A stretch of 64,000 nt of DNA, taken from Sulfurospirillum sp964466465 (GTDB lineage Bacteria; Campylobacterota; Campylobacteria; Campylobacterales; Sulfurospirillaceae). The stretch's first letter is position 1, and each line of letters begins with the position of its first letter. This document shows, piece after piece, positions 55,752 to 64,000 of this stretch. The DNA lies in NCBI GenBank assembly GCA_964466465.1, contig CAYXNJ010000006.1, forward strand, positions 1-64,000, written 5' to 3'. The position numbers were made by a program, and so were the translations under genes. The notes under the pieces are model-generated. The model had not been told where the DNA came from and did no database searches. It was given only the letters and a program-made list of their open reading frames with translations.

Positions 55752-57587
55752 TTAAACCAGAACTCTTCTGTTTCCCTCTTTTTTGACATCTTCAAAATTA
55801 TCAAGGTAATCAAGATACGCCACTAAGTATTTTCGGCTGATGTCGAAGTGATCTTTAAAGGCTTTAATATCAATACCATTTTCTTTGCGCATAATGTCTC
55901 TTAAATGCGCCATCATAGCACTTAAGGCGATGGTGGTGACAAAGAGGTTGTGCTCTAATCGTACGACCTTTTTGGAGCGGGTGAGGCTTTTAAGCGCGTC
56001 ATCGCCCATTTTACGGTCAATGTCGAGTTCATCATAGATGTTATACGGAGCATCGGGGGTAAATTCTGCTCCCAGTAAGATGTCATAGAGTTTATCTTCG
56101 ATGAGCGTTTCGATATTGTCGATGTCGATTTGCGCATTTTTATAGATGCCATTCACCAAATCCAACATTCCCTCATCACAGAGTTTTTGCAGCACACTCT
56201 CTACTAAAGCAACACTTGCCCATTTGAGCTTCATTGAGAGCGAATTCGCCGAAAGTAAGGCATACGCATTTTTTGCATAAATGGCTTGGATGATACGTTC
56301 TAATTCATTTTTCATGGAAATCGGGTAGAGAACTAAGCCTTTTTCATCAACAAACACATCACTCATTTCATTCGCAATCGCAATAGCCTCATCATGGTTC
56401 AAACCAAAACGTTGGTTGGAAGAGATGAGACCAAAACCATGTTTGTGCATTTCAACTAAAATGGTAAAAGCACTTTTAAAATCTTTGCAGTCAAGGGCTT
56501 TTAGAAGCTCTAATTTCACTCTTTTTTTCATTGGATCGTTGATAGGATTGAGGATGCGCCCACCACCAATCGTTCTACCACTTGAACAGATAATGAAAGG
56601 CTCATCATGCACTAAAAAGAGTTTATGGTTGAACTGCAGTTTTGCATAGCCTTTGTCCGCTTTGTCTTCATTTTCATAAAGTAAAATACGTGCTTCAACC
56701 TGCTTGGTTCCGACGTAAAGTATCACTTTACTGTTATGTTTAAGTGTATGTCCGCCAATACTTTCCAACCACACATCAGCACAGTCAAAACCGCGAATAA
56801 ATCCTTTTTTACAGAGCAATGCTCCTTTTTCAAAAGAGGTTTTTTGCGCATTTTGGAGGTTAATGGCCGTTCTTTGAGACGAATACGCCGCTTCCACATC
56901 ATGGTCGTGTACCTGAAGGTTACGAATGACAAACTCTTTTTCTAACTCTGGGGCAAAGAGCTTTTCCCCCACTTTAATGGTTCCATCCAACACGGTTCCC
57001 GTAACAACGGTTCCCGCTCCAGCGATGGAGAAAGAGCGATCTACGTAGTAACGAAAGAGACCATTGCTCTTTTTAGGGGTTGCTGGCAAATCAAAAAGTG
57101 CCTGTTTTAGGGCATGAATGGTATCTGGTTCGTAAATGCTGACAGGGATGATGTTCACTAAATGAAGATTTTTAAACGATTTGAGATGCTCGGTCATTTC
57201 GTAGATGCGCTGTTCTATAAGCTCAATGGGTGCTAGGTCTTTTTTAGTCAAGGCTACGATAATGTTTTTGACATGCAAAAGGTTCAAAATCTCCAAGTGC
57301 TCTTTGGTTTGAGGCATAATGCCCTCATTGACATCAACCACCACCAAACACGCATCAAAGCCAAATGCGCCTGCAATCATATTTTTTAAGAGTTTTTCAT
57401 GTCCTGGAACGTCGATAAATGCAACATTTTTTGTTTCATTTTGCATGGAGGAAAAGCTAAGATTGATAGTAATGCCTCTGCGTTTTTCTTCCTCTAAGCT
57501 ATCTCCTTCAAAGCCTGTTAGAGCAGTGATGAGAGCCGTTTTACCATGGTCAACATGACCTGCGGTTCCTACGATAATATATTCCAT
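55752..57587 (-). CDS. selB: Selenocysteine-specific elongation factor
   Basis: 611 residues. GTPase domain: G1 GHVDHGKTAL (residues 9-18), G2/switch RRGITINL, G3 DVPGHEKLLKNMI, G4 TKKD (about 112). Then barrel domains II-III, and four winged helices from about 400 to the end, which bind the SECIS hairpin. It brings Sec-tRNA(Sec) to in-frame UGA codons. Adjacent to selA (stop and start adjoin). No selC tRNA gene was found in the window; it must lie elsewhere. Confidence 0.95.
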   Translation of the reverse strand: MEYIIVGTAGHVDHGKTALITALTGFEGDSLEEEKRRGITINLSFSSMQNETKNVAFIDVPGHEKLLKNMIAGAFGFDACLVVVDVNEGIMPQTKEHLEILNLLHVKNIIVALTKKDLAPIELIEQRIYEMTEHLKSFKNLHLVNIIPVSIYEPDTIHALKQALFDLPATPKKSNGLFRYYVDRSFSIAGAGTVVTGTVLDGTIKVGEKLFAPELEKEFVIRNLQVHDHDVEAAYSSQRTAINLQNAQKTSFEKGALLCKKGFIRGFDCADVWLESIGGHTLKHNSKVILYVGTKQVEARILLYENEDKADKGYAKLQFNHKLFLVHDEPFIICSSGRTIGGGRILNPINDPMKKRVKLELLKALDCKDFKSAFTILVEMHKHGFGLISSNQRFGLNHDEAIAIANEMSDVFVDEKGLVLYPISMKNELERIIQAIYAKNAYALLSANSLSMKLKWASVALVESVLQKLCDEGMLDLVNGIYKNAQIDIDNIETLIEDKLYDILLGAEFTPDAPYNIYDELDIDRKMGDDALKSLTRSKKVVRLEHNLFVTTIALSAMMAHLRDIMRKENGIDIKAFKDHFDISRKYLVAYLDYLDNFEDVKKEGNRRVLV

Positions 57588-58927
57588 TATTTCTTGCCTA
57601 TGATAGTTTCAATGATCGTGATCAGTTTTTCTTCCACACTTGGAAGGATGGTGCGAAAATCGAGTAAAAATTGGTCATTTTCAATACGCCCGATGACGTG
57701 AGCATCTCGAAATTTTTTCTCTAAAGCGGTTGCTTTACCTTTAATGTGAAGGGCAATGGTGGGAAAACGACGGTTTGGAAGTGTACCTCCGCCCATATAG
57801 GTTTCACTTTGGATGATTTCGCAGTAATCTGCACCTATCTTTTCTTGGAACATTAAAGCTCTTTGTGTGAGTTCTTCAACACTTCTAAACAGTAGCCATA
57901 ATGTAGGGATTTGCTCATACTCTTCTTTGAGGTACGCCTTAATGCTCTCTTCAAGCAGACTGAGTGTGATTTTATCGACTCTTAGCATGCGAAGGAGTTG
58001 GTTCTTTTTAAGCTTCGCGATCAAATCCGCACGCCCTGCAATGATACCTGCTTGCACACTTCCAAAGAGTTTGTCACCACTAAAACTAATTAGTGAAGGA
58101 GAACACTCTAAAATTTCACTCAAAGAGTGTTCGCGGTTACCTAAGTTGTAGGGAAGTTTTGGTACATAACCGCTGCCTAGGTCATAGTAGTCCAAGAGGT
58201 TGTTTTGTGTCGCCAACGCTTTGAGATTTTCATAGGCTACATCTTCGCTAAAGCCTTCAATGGAGAAGTTTGATTGATGTACTTTCATCAGCATGACAGT
58301 ATTTTCGTTGATGGCGTTAGCATAGTCGGTGATTTTTGTTTTGTTTGTAGCGCCTACTTCAACAAGTTTTGCACCACTTTGTTTCATCACCTCAGGAATA
58401 CGAAAACTACCACCAATCTCAACCAGTTCGCCACGAGAGACAATCACTTCTTGATTTTTAGCAAAGGTATTGAGAATTAAAAAAACTGCTGAAGCGTTAT
58501 TGTTGACCACTAAAACATCTTCAACATTTAAAAGCTCTTTCAGATGTGTGCTCACATGCTCGTAGCGTTCCCCACGACTGCCCAATTCTAGGTTGTACTC
58601 CAAATTTGAGTAGTTGCAGATGACGTTACTCGCGCGCTCTAAAAGGATTTTAGAGATGAGGCTTCTGCCCATATTGGTGTGTAAGATAACGCCTGTGGCA
58701 TTGATGAGTGGTTTTAAAGATGGCTCAAAAAGGGCATTGTACGCCTTTTTGATTTCATTCATTAAAGCTTCTTCATAAAAAGTTTCAATCTCTTTATGAA
58801 TCAGTGCTTGGCGTAGCTCTTCGATGTGAGCTCTCGCAATTTTCATCACTAAAGTTGCATTACAGCCTTCAAAAAGAGGATGTGTAAGGCACTTGTCAAC
58901 CTTAGGGAGTGTTCTTAAAGCATTCAT
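57587..58927 (-). CDS. selA: L-seryl-tRNA(Sec) selenium transferase
   Basis: 446 residues, PLP enzyme. INATGVILHTNMGRS (about 76-90), NNNASAVFL (about 141), SRGELVEIGGSFRIPEVM (about 166-183), YDLGSGYVP, and the PLP lysine in LISFSGDKLFGSVQAGII (about 291). Converts Ser-tRNA(Sec) to Sec-tRNA(Sec). Overlaps the upstream response-regulator gene by 4 bp (ATGA) and adjoins selB, forming one operon. Confidence 0.96.
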   Translation of the reverse strand: MNALRTLPKVDKCLTHPLFEGCNATLVMKIARAHIEELRQALIHKEIETFYEEALMNEIKKAYNALFEPSLKPLINATGVILHTNMGRSLISKILLERASNVICNYSNLEYNLELGSRGERYEHVSTHLKELLNVEDVLVVNNNASAVFLILNTFAKNQEVIVSRGELVEIGGSFRIPEVMKQSGAKLVEVGATNKTKITDYANAINENTVMLMKVHQSNFSIEGFSEDVAYENLKALATQNNLLDYYDLGSGYVPKLPYNLGNREHSLSEILECSPSLISFSGDKLFGSVQAGIIAGRADLIAKLKKNQLLRMLRVDKITLSLLEESIKAYLKEEYEQIPTLWLLFRSVEELTQRALMFQEKIGADYCEIIQSETYMGGGTLPNRRFPTIALHIKGKATALEKKFRDAHVIGRIENDQFLLDFRTILPSVEEKLITIIETIIGKK

Positions 58928-59607
58928 GCGTTCTCCGGAAGCGGTAGTTTTGTCTCGTCAAAGAGGTATTTTTTGTTTTGGATTTTGGTGAGAATCCCTT
59001 GGTCTCCTAGCTGTTTAAACAGCTTGATGACGGTAGGTTTACTGACATCGACTTGCTCCATAATCTCGCTGTAAGAGTAGTTGAGCATATTTTCATGGTC
59101 TAAGTTTTTGATGATGAAACGAATGATCTCTACTTGCTTGCTATCGGTGACTGCGGAGATGGTTTTGATGATGTTGTAAGAGCGCTCAATCTCTTTGGCT
59201 TGAATTTTAGGTAAGAGCACATCATGTAAGGAGTTGAGCAGTTCTTTGATGTTGACAGGTTTAATGATGTAGTTATCGACATGCAGTTTAATGGCATCTA
59301 AAAGGTACTCTGTATCGGTAAATGCGGTCGTAACAATGGATGGAAGTTCCATTTCAAGGTCATTTTTGACGGTGCGCAAGAAGTCAAGTCCATTGCTGTA
59401 TTTGAGATGGATATCTGCGATGATGACATCGATTTTTTCGTTTTTAATGATTTCGAGAGCTTCATCGATGGTTTGAACAGGGTAGATTTTTTTCACAAAA
59501 TCTTCTAAAACAGAAGTGGTGTGTTTGAGCAAGTCTGCCTCATCTTCGATATAAAGAATGGTAAAACTACCAAGTAATTCAAAATTGCGCTTGTTCATCT
59601 TCATCAC
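58924..59607 (-). CDS. Response regulator with C-terminal HTH, in the sel operon
   Basis: 227 residues. Receiver (about 10-130): YIEDEADL, phospho-Asp in DVIIADIHLKYSNG (about 59), Thr in TTAFTDTEYLL, and Lys in IIKPVNI. C-terminal half (about 140-225) has a winged-helix-type pattern, NYSYSEIMEQVDVSKPTVIK (recognition part VSKPTVIKLFKQLGDQG). It overlaps the kinase gene by 29 bp and selA by 4 bp. Start is uncertain: ATG at 59607, 59604 or 59598 (GAGGG lies ahead of the first). It may control selA-selB or the divergent ferredoxin locus. Confidence 0.85.
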   Translation of the reverse strand: MMKMNKRNFELLGSFTILYIEDEADLLKHTTSVLEDFVKKIYPVQTIDEALEIIKNEKIDVIIADIHLKYSNGLDFLRTVKNDLEMELPSIVTTAFTDTEYLLDAIKLHVDNYIIKPVNIKELLNSLHDVLLPKIQAKEIERSYNIIKTISAVTDSKQVEIIRFIIKNLDHENMLNYSYSEIMEQVDVSKPTVIKLFKQLGDQGILTKIQNKKYLFDETKLPLPENA

Positions 59608-61210
59608 CCTCGTTTGTATTGATGTAATTTTTTGGTATTTCTATTGTAAACATTGTACATGCCCAAAAGAGTTTGGTACCTAATTTGTGGCGAATGTTTT
59701 TACAGCTTATTTTGCCGTGCATATGTTTTTCAACCATCTGTTTGGACATATAAAGCCCAATGCCTGTTCCCACACTTTTATGTTTTGTCGTAAAATAGGG
59801 GTCGAAAACTTTGGGTATTATATCACTTTTTATACCACCGCCATTGTCGATAACATTGATGAAAATACTCTGTGTATTTTGTCTAGCAACGATGTGAATG
59901 ATCTTGTGTGTTTGCTCACTTTTGCTCGCTAAAACATCTTTAGAGTTACCAATAAGGTTCAGTAGAACGTGAATAAGCTCATTTTTAAAGCCAAAGATTT
60001 CAAGGTCATCTTTGATAAGAAGCTCTAAAGTAATCTCTTCTTTTTCGAGTTGGTATTTGGAGAGGTCTATCGCTTTTTGAATCACCTCTTTAATGCGGAA
60101 GGCTTTTTTGCTTTTGTTGGGGTTAAAGAAGGTGCGGAAGTCTTCCAGTGTATCTGACATATTAGAGGAGAGTAGTTGAGCATCTTTCACACGAGAGGAG
60201 ATAAATGCTTCATTCAGCTTTCCTGCTAAAAATTTGCTTTCAAAACTTTGAATAATCATCATTAAAGAACCTAGTGGCTGGCGCCATTGGTGGGCGATGT
60301 TTTGGAGCATCTCTCCAAGGCTTGCCAATCTTGCTTGTTGGAACATGATGTTGTCTTTTTTACGACTGTTCTCAACTTCACGCTTAATACGAAGCTCCAA
60401 GGAGTCGTTGAGGTCACGTAACTCTTTGGTCTTGATAAGGATGTTCTCTTCAAGATAGTTATGCAAATTTTTAAAATGATTAATGATGATAAGCAGCACC
60501 ATAGTGATAAAAAAGAAAATCATACCAATCAGAAGAATGAGCATAACGGTACTGGTTTTAAAAAGGCTATCGTTGACCTGTTTTTCAGTAATTGCCTGTT
60601 TAAGATGTGTGGTTATCAGGCTTGAAAGATAGATGTTCAAAGAGTTCGCTTCTAGGGTAATATCATCGATCAAAAAAGCTGCTTGCTCGGTTTTTGAGTA
60701 TTTTAAAAGATCGAGCATGATGTTAATTTTACTATCGATACTTTGCATCTTGACACTGATCTTATCCACAATACCTTTTTGGAAGATGGTCTTTTCAGGA
60801 ATTTCAGGTGTCACCAAAAAGAGGCTAAGCCATTTGCTTGCAAAATAAGGGAGTCCTCCAATTTGGCGATTGGTTGCAAATTGGTAGCTGTTCCATTGCT
60901 TGTGTATGATCTGCTGTGCTAGGTAAATGACTTCAATCGCATCGTTATTGCTGATCTGTTTGTCGCGAATATCACGCAGGGTTTCAGCAATGTTTACACG
61001 GTAATTGTCCTTGATCTCTTCTAAATCGACTTGAGGCTGAGTGTGTTTTTGGAACAAGGTTTCATAGTCGTATTTGAGGGCAAAGATGGAGACAAACATC
61101 AAAAAGCCAATGGTCATGGTTCCACTAAGGATGATAAAGATAAGAATCTTCGTTTTGTTGGAAAACTTAATGGTTTCAAGTTTTTGGTTGATAAATTCTA
61201 CAAACGTCAT
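59579..61210 (-). CDS. Sensor histidine kinase linked to the sel operon
   Basis: 543 residues. Membrane helices about 24-44 and 225-250, with a helical periplasmic sensor (about 45-225, including QPQVDLEEIKDNYR). Coiled-coil linker (KTKELRDLNDSLELR), phospho-His box IAHQWRQPLGSLMMII (His about 306; HQWRQP type common in this phylum), N box LLNLIGNSKDVLASK, G box GTGIGLYMSKQMVEKH. The start at 61210 follows the stop of the binding-protein gene by one base (TAAGATG). The partner regulator is the next gene; the binding protein upstream is the probable ligand sensor. Confidence 0.9.
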   Translation of the reverse strand: MTFVEFINQKLETIKFSNKTKILIFIILSGTMTIGFLMFVSIFALKYDYETLFQKHTQPQVDLEEIKDNYRVNIAETLRDIRDKQISNNDAIEVIYLAQQIIHKQWNSYQFATNRQIGGLPYFASKWLSLFLVTPEIPEKTIFQKGIVDKISVKMQSIDSKINIMLDLLKYSKTEQAAFLIDDITLEANSLNIYLSSLITTHLKQAITEKQVNDSLFKTSTVMLILLIGMIFFFITMVLLIIINHFKNLHNYLEENILIKTKELRDLNDSLELRIKREVENSRKKDNIMFQQARLASLGEMLQNIAHQWRQPLGSLMMIIQSFESKFLAGKLNEAFISSRVKDAQLLSSNMSDTLEDFRTFFNPNKSKKAFRIKEVIQKAIDLSKYQLEKEEITLELLIKDDLEIFGFKNELIHVLLNLIGNSKDVLASKSEQTHKIIHIVARQNTQSIFINVIDNGGGIKSDIIPKVFDPYFTTKHKSVGTGIGLYMSKQMVEKHMHGKISCKNIRHKLGTKLFWACTMFTIEIPKNYINTNEGDEDEQAQF

Positions 61211-61211
61211 C

Positions 61212-62375
61212 TTAATACTCGTACTTTTGAATGATCTCAAATTTGCCATTGACGTAGTTTGAGAGATAGACTTGGTTTAAAAGCTGTGCATGGTTGTATT
61301 TTAAAGGAATGTTATCAAGTGTCTGGATTGGAGTATGTTTGAGTTTGTCCAAAAATTTGTTGGGCGTGATTGTCCCATTGATCGCCTTAAGTGCGGTTAC
61401 GACAGATTTTGCCGCTAAATAAGCTTCGTAAGAAACCAAAGAAGGCTTTTCTTCAGGGTAGTAAAATGAAAGGTTTTTCAGATACTCTACGGCTTCTTTA
61501 GAGTAAAAATCATCGTAAGAAGGGATGGTTTGAGAGAAAAGAATGTTTTCCCCTTGACCATGTAATTCACCCATCAGTGCATCAGCATTGACAAATGAAA
61601 TAGGGCAGAAAATCATTTTAGAAGGAATATGCTCTTTGACTTTTTCAATAAAACGCGCGGTCGGTTTATAAGAGCCTACCAAGATGATCGCTTCGGGTTT
61701 TGCTGCTTCAATTTCATGAATAGCATGACGAATGGAAAGCGTATTGCGTTTATAGGTTCCTTCCGCACTCAGTGTGAGATTGCGTTTTGCAAGTGCGTTT
61801 GAGAGCGCTATGTAGCCTTCTTCACCATAATCATCATTTTGATAAAAAATGGCAAAACGAGTGATGCTTTTTTGTTTGGTGAGGTACTCGACTAAAGCAT
61901 CCAGTTCTTCAGTGTAGGAACTTCTAAAATTAACAACATTGGGCGTATCTTTGGTGCGAAGAAAAGAAGCTCCTGTATAAGGCGCTATAAAAGGAATGTT
62001 GGTTTCGGAAATAAGAGGAAGCACGCGTTTGACTGTAGGTGTTCCCACAAAACCAAAGAGCGCAAAAACATCATCTTTGGTAATCAGTTTAATCGTATTG
62101 CTAAAAGTGTTTTCAGGTTCATATTTATCATCATATTGAATAAATTCTATTTTCTTACCCTGCACGCCACCTCTGGCATTGGTATGGCTGAAGTAGGTGT
62201 TGGCACCTACAACCACATCACGCCCTAAATGACTGTTGATACCTGTGAGTGGTAAGGATGCCCCTAAGAGTATGGTACTTTTTTCGATTCCTTTATACGA
62301 TGTACTTAAGAAGAAAAGAAGTGCTACAGCAACTAGTGTTATCAAGCTTGTGATCAGAAAGTTTTTATTGACCAA
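61212..62375 (-). CDS. Periplasmic binding protein (Leu/Ile/Val-binding type) as sensor subunit
   Basis: 387 residues. An N-terminal hydrophobic anchor or signal (FLITSLITLVAVALLFFL) and a type I periplasmic-binding fold: LLGASLPLTGINSHLGRDVV, EFIQYDDKYEPENTFSNT, FGFVGTPTVKRVLPL, AIFYQNDDYGEEGY, and AIILVGSYKPTARFIEKV. No permease or ATPase genes are beside it, so it is likely a signal receptor for the kinase, not part of an ABC importer. Start taken as TTG 62375 with GAAGG at correct distance; TTG 62384 touches the ribosome binding site. Ligand not predictable. Confidence 0.85.
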   Translation of the reverse strand: MVNKNFLITSLITLVAVALLFFLSTSYKGIEKSTILLGASLPLTGINSHLGRDVVVGANTYFSHTNARGGVQGKKIEFIQYDDKYEPENTFSNTIKLITKDDVFALFGFVGTPTVKRVLPLISETNIPFIAPYTGASFLRTKDTPNVVNFRSSYTEELDALVEYLTKQKSITRFAIFYQNDDYGEEGYIALSNALAKRNLTLSAEGTYKRNTLSIRHAIHEIEAAKPEAIILVGSYKPTARFIEKVKEHIPSKMIFCPISFVNADALMGELHGQGENILFSQTIPSYDDFYSKEAVEYLKNLSFYYPEEKPSLVSYEAYLAAKSVVTALKAINGTITPNKFLDKLKHTPIQTLDNIPLKYNHAQLLNQVYLSNYVNGKFEIIQKYEY

Positions 62376-62475
62376 AATGAACAACCTTCAGCATTTAATC
62401 CTAGTTATTATAGCCTAAGAATATCTATAAATGATAAATCTGCTCTTGTTAAGAACCATTTAATACAATTCATTT

Positions 62476-62501
62476 TACAATTCGGTAAATTATGATTTAC
62501 C
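62476..62501 (+). promoter_or_regulatory. Promoter and inverted repeat before the 4Fe-4S gene
   Basis: TACAAT (62476-62481, possible -10) is followed at 62484-62501 by GGTAAAT-TATG-ATTTACC, an inverted repeat with 7-bp perfect arms. It covers the expected start point and ends 3 bp before the first ATG. Operator-like. The rest of 62385-62504 shows only AT-rich spacer. Confidence 0.5.
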
Positions 62502-62504
62502 AAT

Positions 62505-64000
62505 ATGGACTATACAATGCAAAAAGAGTACGTTTTTTACAATACTATCGGCTTAGATTTTCCCTTAAGTGATGAGATTGAAATCGTTACAAGCGCCTGT
62601 AATGGCGAGTATCTTGTCTCCAACCATCCTGAGGCTGAGGCAGTAATTTATGCACCAGAGATCAACTTCTATCTTAAGCAATCGCTTGATCCTATAGCGC
62701 AAAAAATCGGTAACGTTGCAAAACTTTATGCGATGCGTGCACTTGGTTTTGATTTTGCTCAAGATATGGACTATACGCAAGAGGTCGGCAATAGGGTTTT
62801 AATCGTCAGCGATGATGCACATCATGAAGCGCTCAAAACTGAACTCAGTAACGAAGAGTTTACGGTCATTCTTCTTTCACCTTCACAAATTTTAGATGTC
62901 AACGGTCACATTGGTGCGCTTAGCGTAACGCTCAAAAAAGAGGGTGAACTTTTTGATCTTGAGTGCGACCAGATTATCTGGTGGAATGCCCCTGTTTTTG
63001 CGATGAAACAAAGCGGTGTGTATGACCCTGTTGTTATCGGCTTAGAGAGTGCACTCAAAAAACTGCGTGACAACAAAGGTGAGTACCACTATAAAAACTA
63101 CATCAACTATGATCCTTCCATTTGTCAGTACCATGAAAGACGTGTTGAAGTGTGTGGTAAATGTGCTGAGGTTTGCCCAACAGTTGCGATTTTAAAAGAA
63201 GATGAAGAGAAGCATTTAGCATTTTCTCATATTGATTGCCATGGCTGTGGCGGATGTGTCAGTGTATGCCCTAGTGGAGCGATTGACTATACTCAAATGC
63301 CTCGTATCGCTTTTTCACATTTGAGTGATTATTTCAAAGGCTCAATAGCGCTCATTATTCCTCATAAGATGGATTTGAACTTGATCGATACACCTTTGAA
63401 AGAAGGCGTGTTACCTTTGATGATTGAGGGTGAAAAATACCTTCATGAAGCACACCTTTTAAATCTGCTTCAAACCAGTGGCAATCCAGTCATTTTCTAT
63501 ACCGATTTTATCTCTAAAGGTACGGGTGATGTCATTCGCATTCTCAATGAAATTTTTGAGAAAAAGTACCATAAAAAAGCAATTTACGTGTGTGAAAATA
63601 GTGCGGATTTAGCGCGTATTTTTGAAAGTCTAGAGAGCATTCCTGAGTGTATGTACGGCATCAATGAAGAGGGACTTCGCAAACGTGAAATCTTCTCAGC
63701 ACGCCTTGCGCATCTCGTGGGCGATGAAGATTTAGGTGTTGTGAAAACGGGTGAGCACGTTCACTATGGTGATATCAAAATTGATGAGAGTAAATGTACC
63801 CTATGCCTTAGCTGTGTAGGAGCCTGTAATGTACGCGCACTCACTGCGCATCCAGAAGATAATTCACTTCGCTTTAACGCTTCCATTTGTACTAACTGTG
63901 GGTATTGTGAAGTCACCTGTCCTGAGAAAGAGTGCCTTAGCGTTATTAAAGATGAAATCAGTTTAAAACCAAGCTGGTTCTCACAGCGCACAATGGCAAA
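62505..64000 (+). CDS. Multi-cluster 4Fe-4S ferredoxin-like protein, partial (runs off window)
   Basis: At least 498 residues, no stop before the window ends. Residues about 1-190 show no cluster ligands. Four 4Fe-4S motifs then occur: CGKCAEVCPTVA (about 217-228), CHGCGGCVSVCPSGAI (about 244-259), CTLCLSCVGACNVRA (about 430-444) and CTNCGYCEVTCP (about 463-474). Between the pairs is a region without ligands (IALIIPHKMDLNLID). ATG at 62505 and 62517 are both possible; the upstream is poor in ribosome-binding-site signal. Such proteins occur ahead of formate dehydrogenase operons in this phylum, and SelA/SelB next door fits. The fdh genes are not in the window. Confidence 0.82.
   Translation, partial: MDYTMQKEYVFYNTIGLDFPLSDEIEIVTSACNGEYLVSNHPEAEAVIYAPEINFYLKQSLDPIAQKIGNVAKLYAMRALGFDFAQDMDYTQEVGNRVLIVSDDAHHEALKTELSNEEFTVILLSPSQILDVNGHIGALSVTLKKEGELFDLECDQIIWWNAPVFAMKQSGVYDPVVIGLESALKKLRDNKGEYHYKNYINYDPSICQYHERRVEVCGKCAEVCPTVAILKEDEEKHLAFSHIDCHGCGGCVSVCPSGAIDYTQMPRIAFSHLSDYFKGSIALIIPHKMDLNLIDTPLKEGVLPLMIEGEKYLHEAHLLNLLQTSGNPVIFYTDFISKGTGDVIRILNEIFEKKYHKKAIYVCENSADLARIFESLESIPECMYGINEEGLRKREIFSARLAHLVGDEDLGVVKTGEHVHYGDIKIDESKCTLCLSCVGACNVRALTAHPEDNSLRFNASICTNCGYCEVTCPEKECLSVIKDEISLKPSWFSQRTMA

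Noticed and set aside
1..64000. CRISPR array, insertion sequence, tRNA or rRNA
   Set aside because: No regularly spaced repeats, no transposase frame with terminal repeats, and no cloverleaf or rRNA segments were noticed in the intergenic regions; selC was looked for near selA/selB and not found.

Overview
The window looks like a chromosomal segment of a free-living member of the Campylobacterota, most likely Sulfurospirillum or a close relative. This is inferred from moderate-to-low GC, dense operons with 4-8 bp overlaps, and families typical of that group: a carboxynorspermidine route to spermidine, ArsS-type sensor kinases, a tandem-Cache chemoreceptor, SelA/SelB with a multi-cluster ferredoxin, and YceI/pirin. 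No rRNA, tRNA, CRISPR array or insertion sequence was seen. One 100-base run of N (23637-23736) marks an assembly gap.

Layout. 1-6.9 kb: RelE-like toxin-antitoxin pair, Crp-type regulator with a candidate class II site in front of an acetyltransferase gene, split ThrE exporter, YqaA-like membrane protein, YajR-like MFS transporter, MltA, RdgB. 7-16.2 kb: carboxynorspermidine dehydrogenase and decarboxylase (nspC), separated by a DsrE protein, an SDR, two P-loop ATPase genes (the first frameshifted) and a chemoreceptor. 16.4-23.2 kb: type I restriction-modification operon hsdR-hsdS-rhuM-hsdM. 23.3-26.4 kb: EF-hand protein (broken by the gap), OmpR-type two-component system, CheY-like protein. 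26.5-31.3 kb: Lys-rich exported protein, Tat-exported transglutaminase-like protein joined to MerT/MerP-like proteins, LysE exporter, DEAD-box helicase with a structured leader.

31.7-46.2 kb is the standout: two convergent operons plus one divergent gene that together read as an aryl-polyene-type pigment/lipid cluster. It has an ACP, a ketosynthase, a chain-length-factor-like partner, two hotdog dehydratases, a ketoreductase, an aromatic ammonia lyase, an AMP-dependent ligase, an LpxL-like acyltransferase, a glycosyltransferase, a LolA-like carrier, an MMPL exporter, an O-methyltransferase, an exported hydrolase and two lipoproteins. The expected logic is: amino acid to aryl acrylate (ammonia lyase), activation onto ACP (ligase), reiterated KS/CLF-KR-DH cycles giving a conjugated polyene, methylation of the head, attachment to a lipid by the acyltransferase/glycosyltransferase, and export by MMPL/LolA.

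46.2-64 kb: DJ-1/PfpI protein, a second ArsRS-like two-component system, PAS protein, DsbC-like protein, MESH1-like (p)ppGpp hydrolase, orphan DUF234 protein, a MarR-YceI-pirin group with matching palindromes at both promoters, an XRE regulator, and an operon-like run in which a periplasmic binding protein, histidine kinase and response regulator lead into selA-selB. Divergent from that run is a 4Fe-4S protein cut by the window end, which suggests a selenocysteine formate dehydrogenase locus lies just outside.
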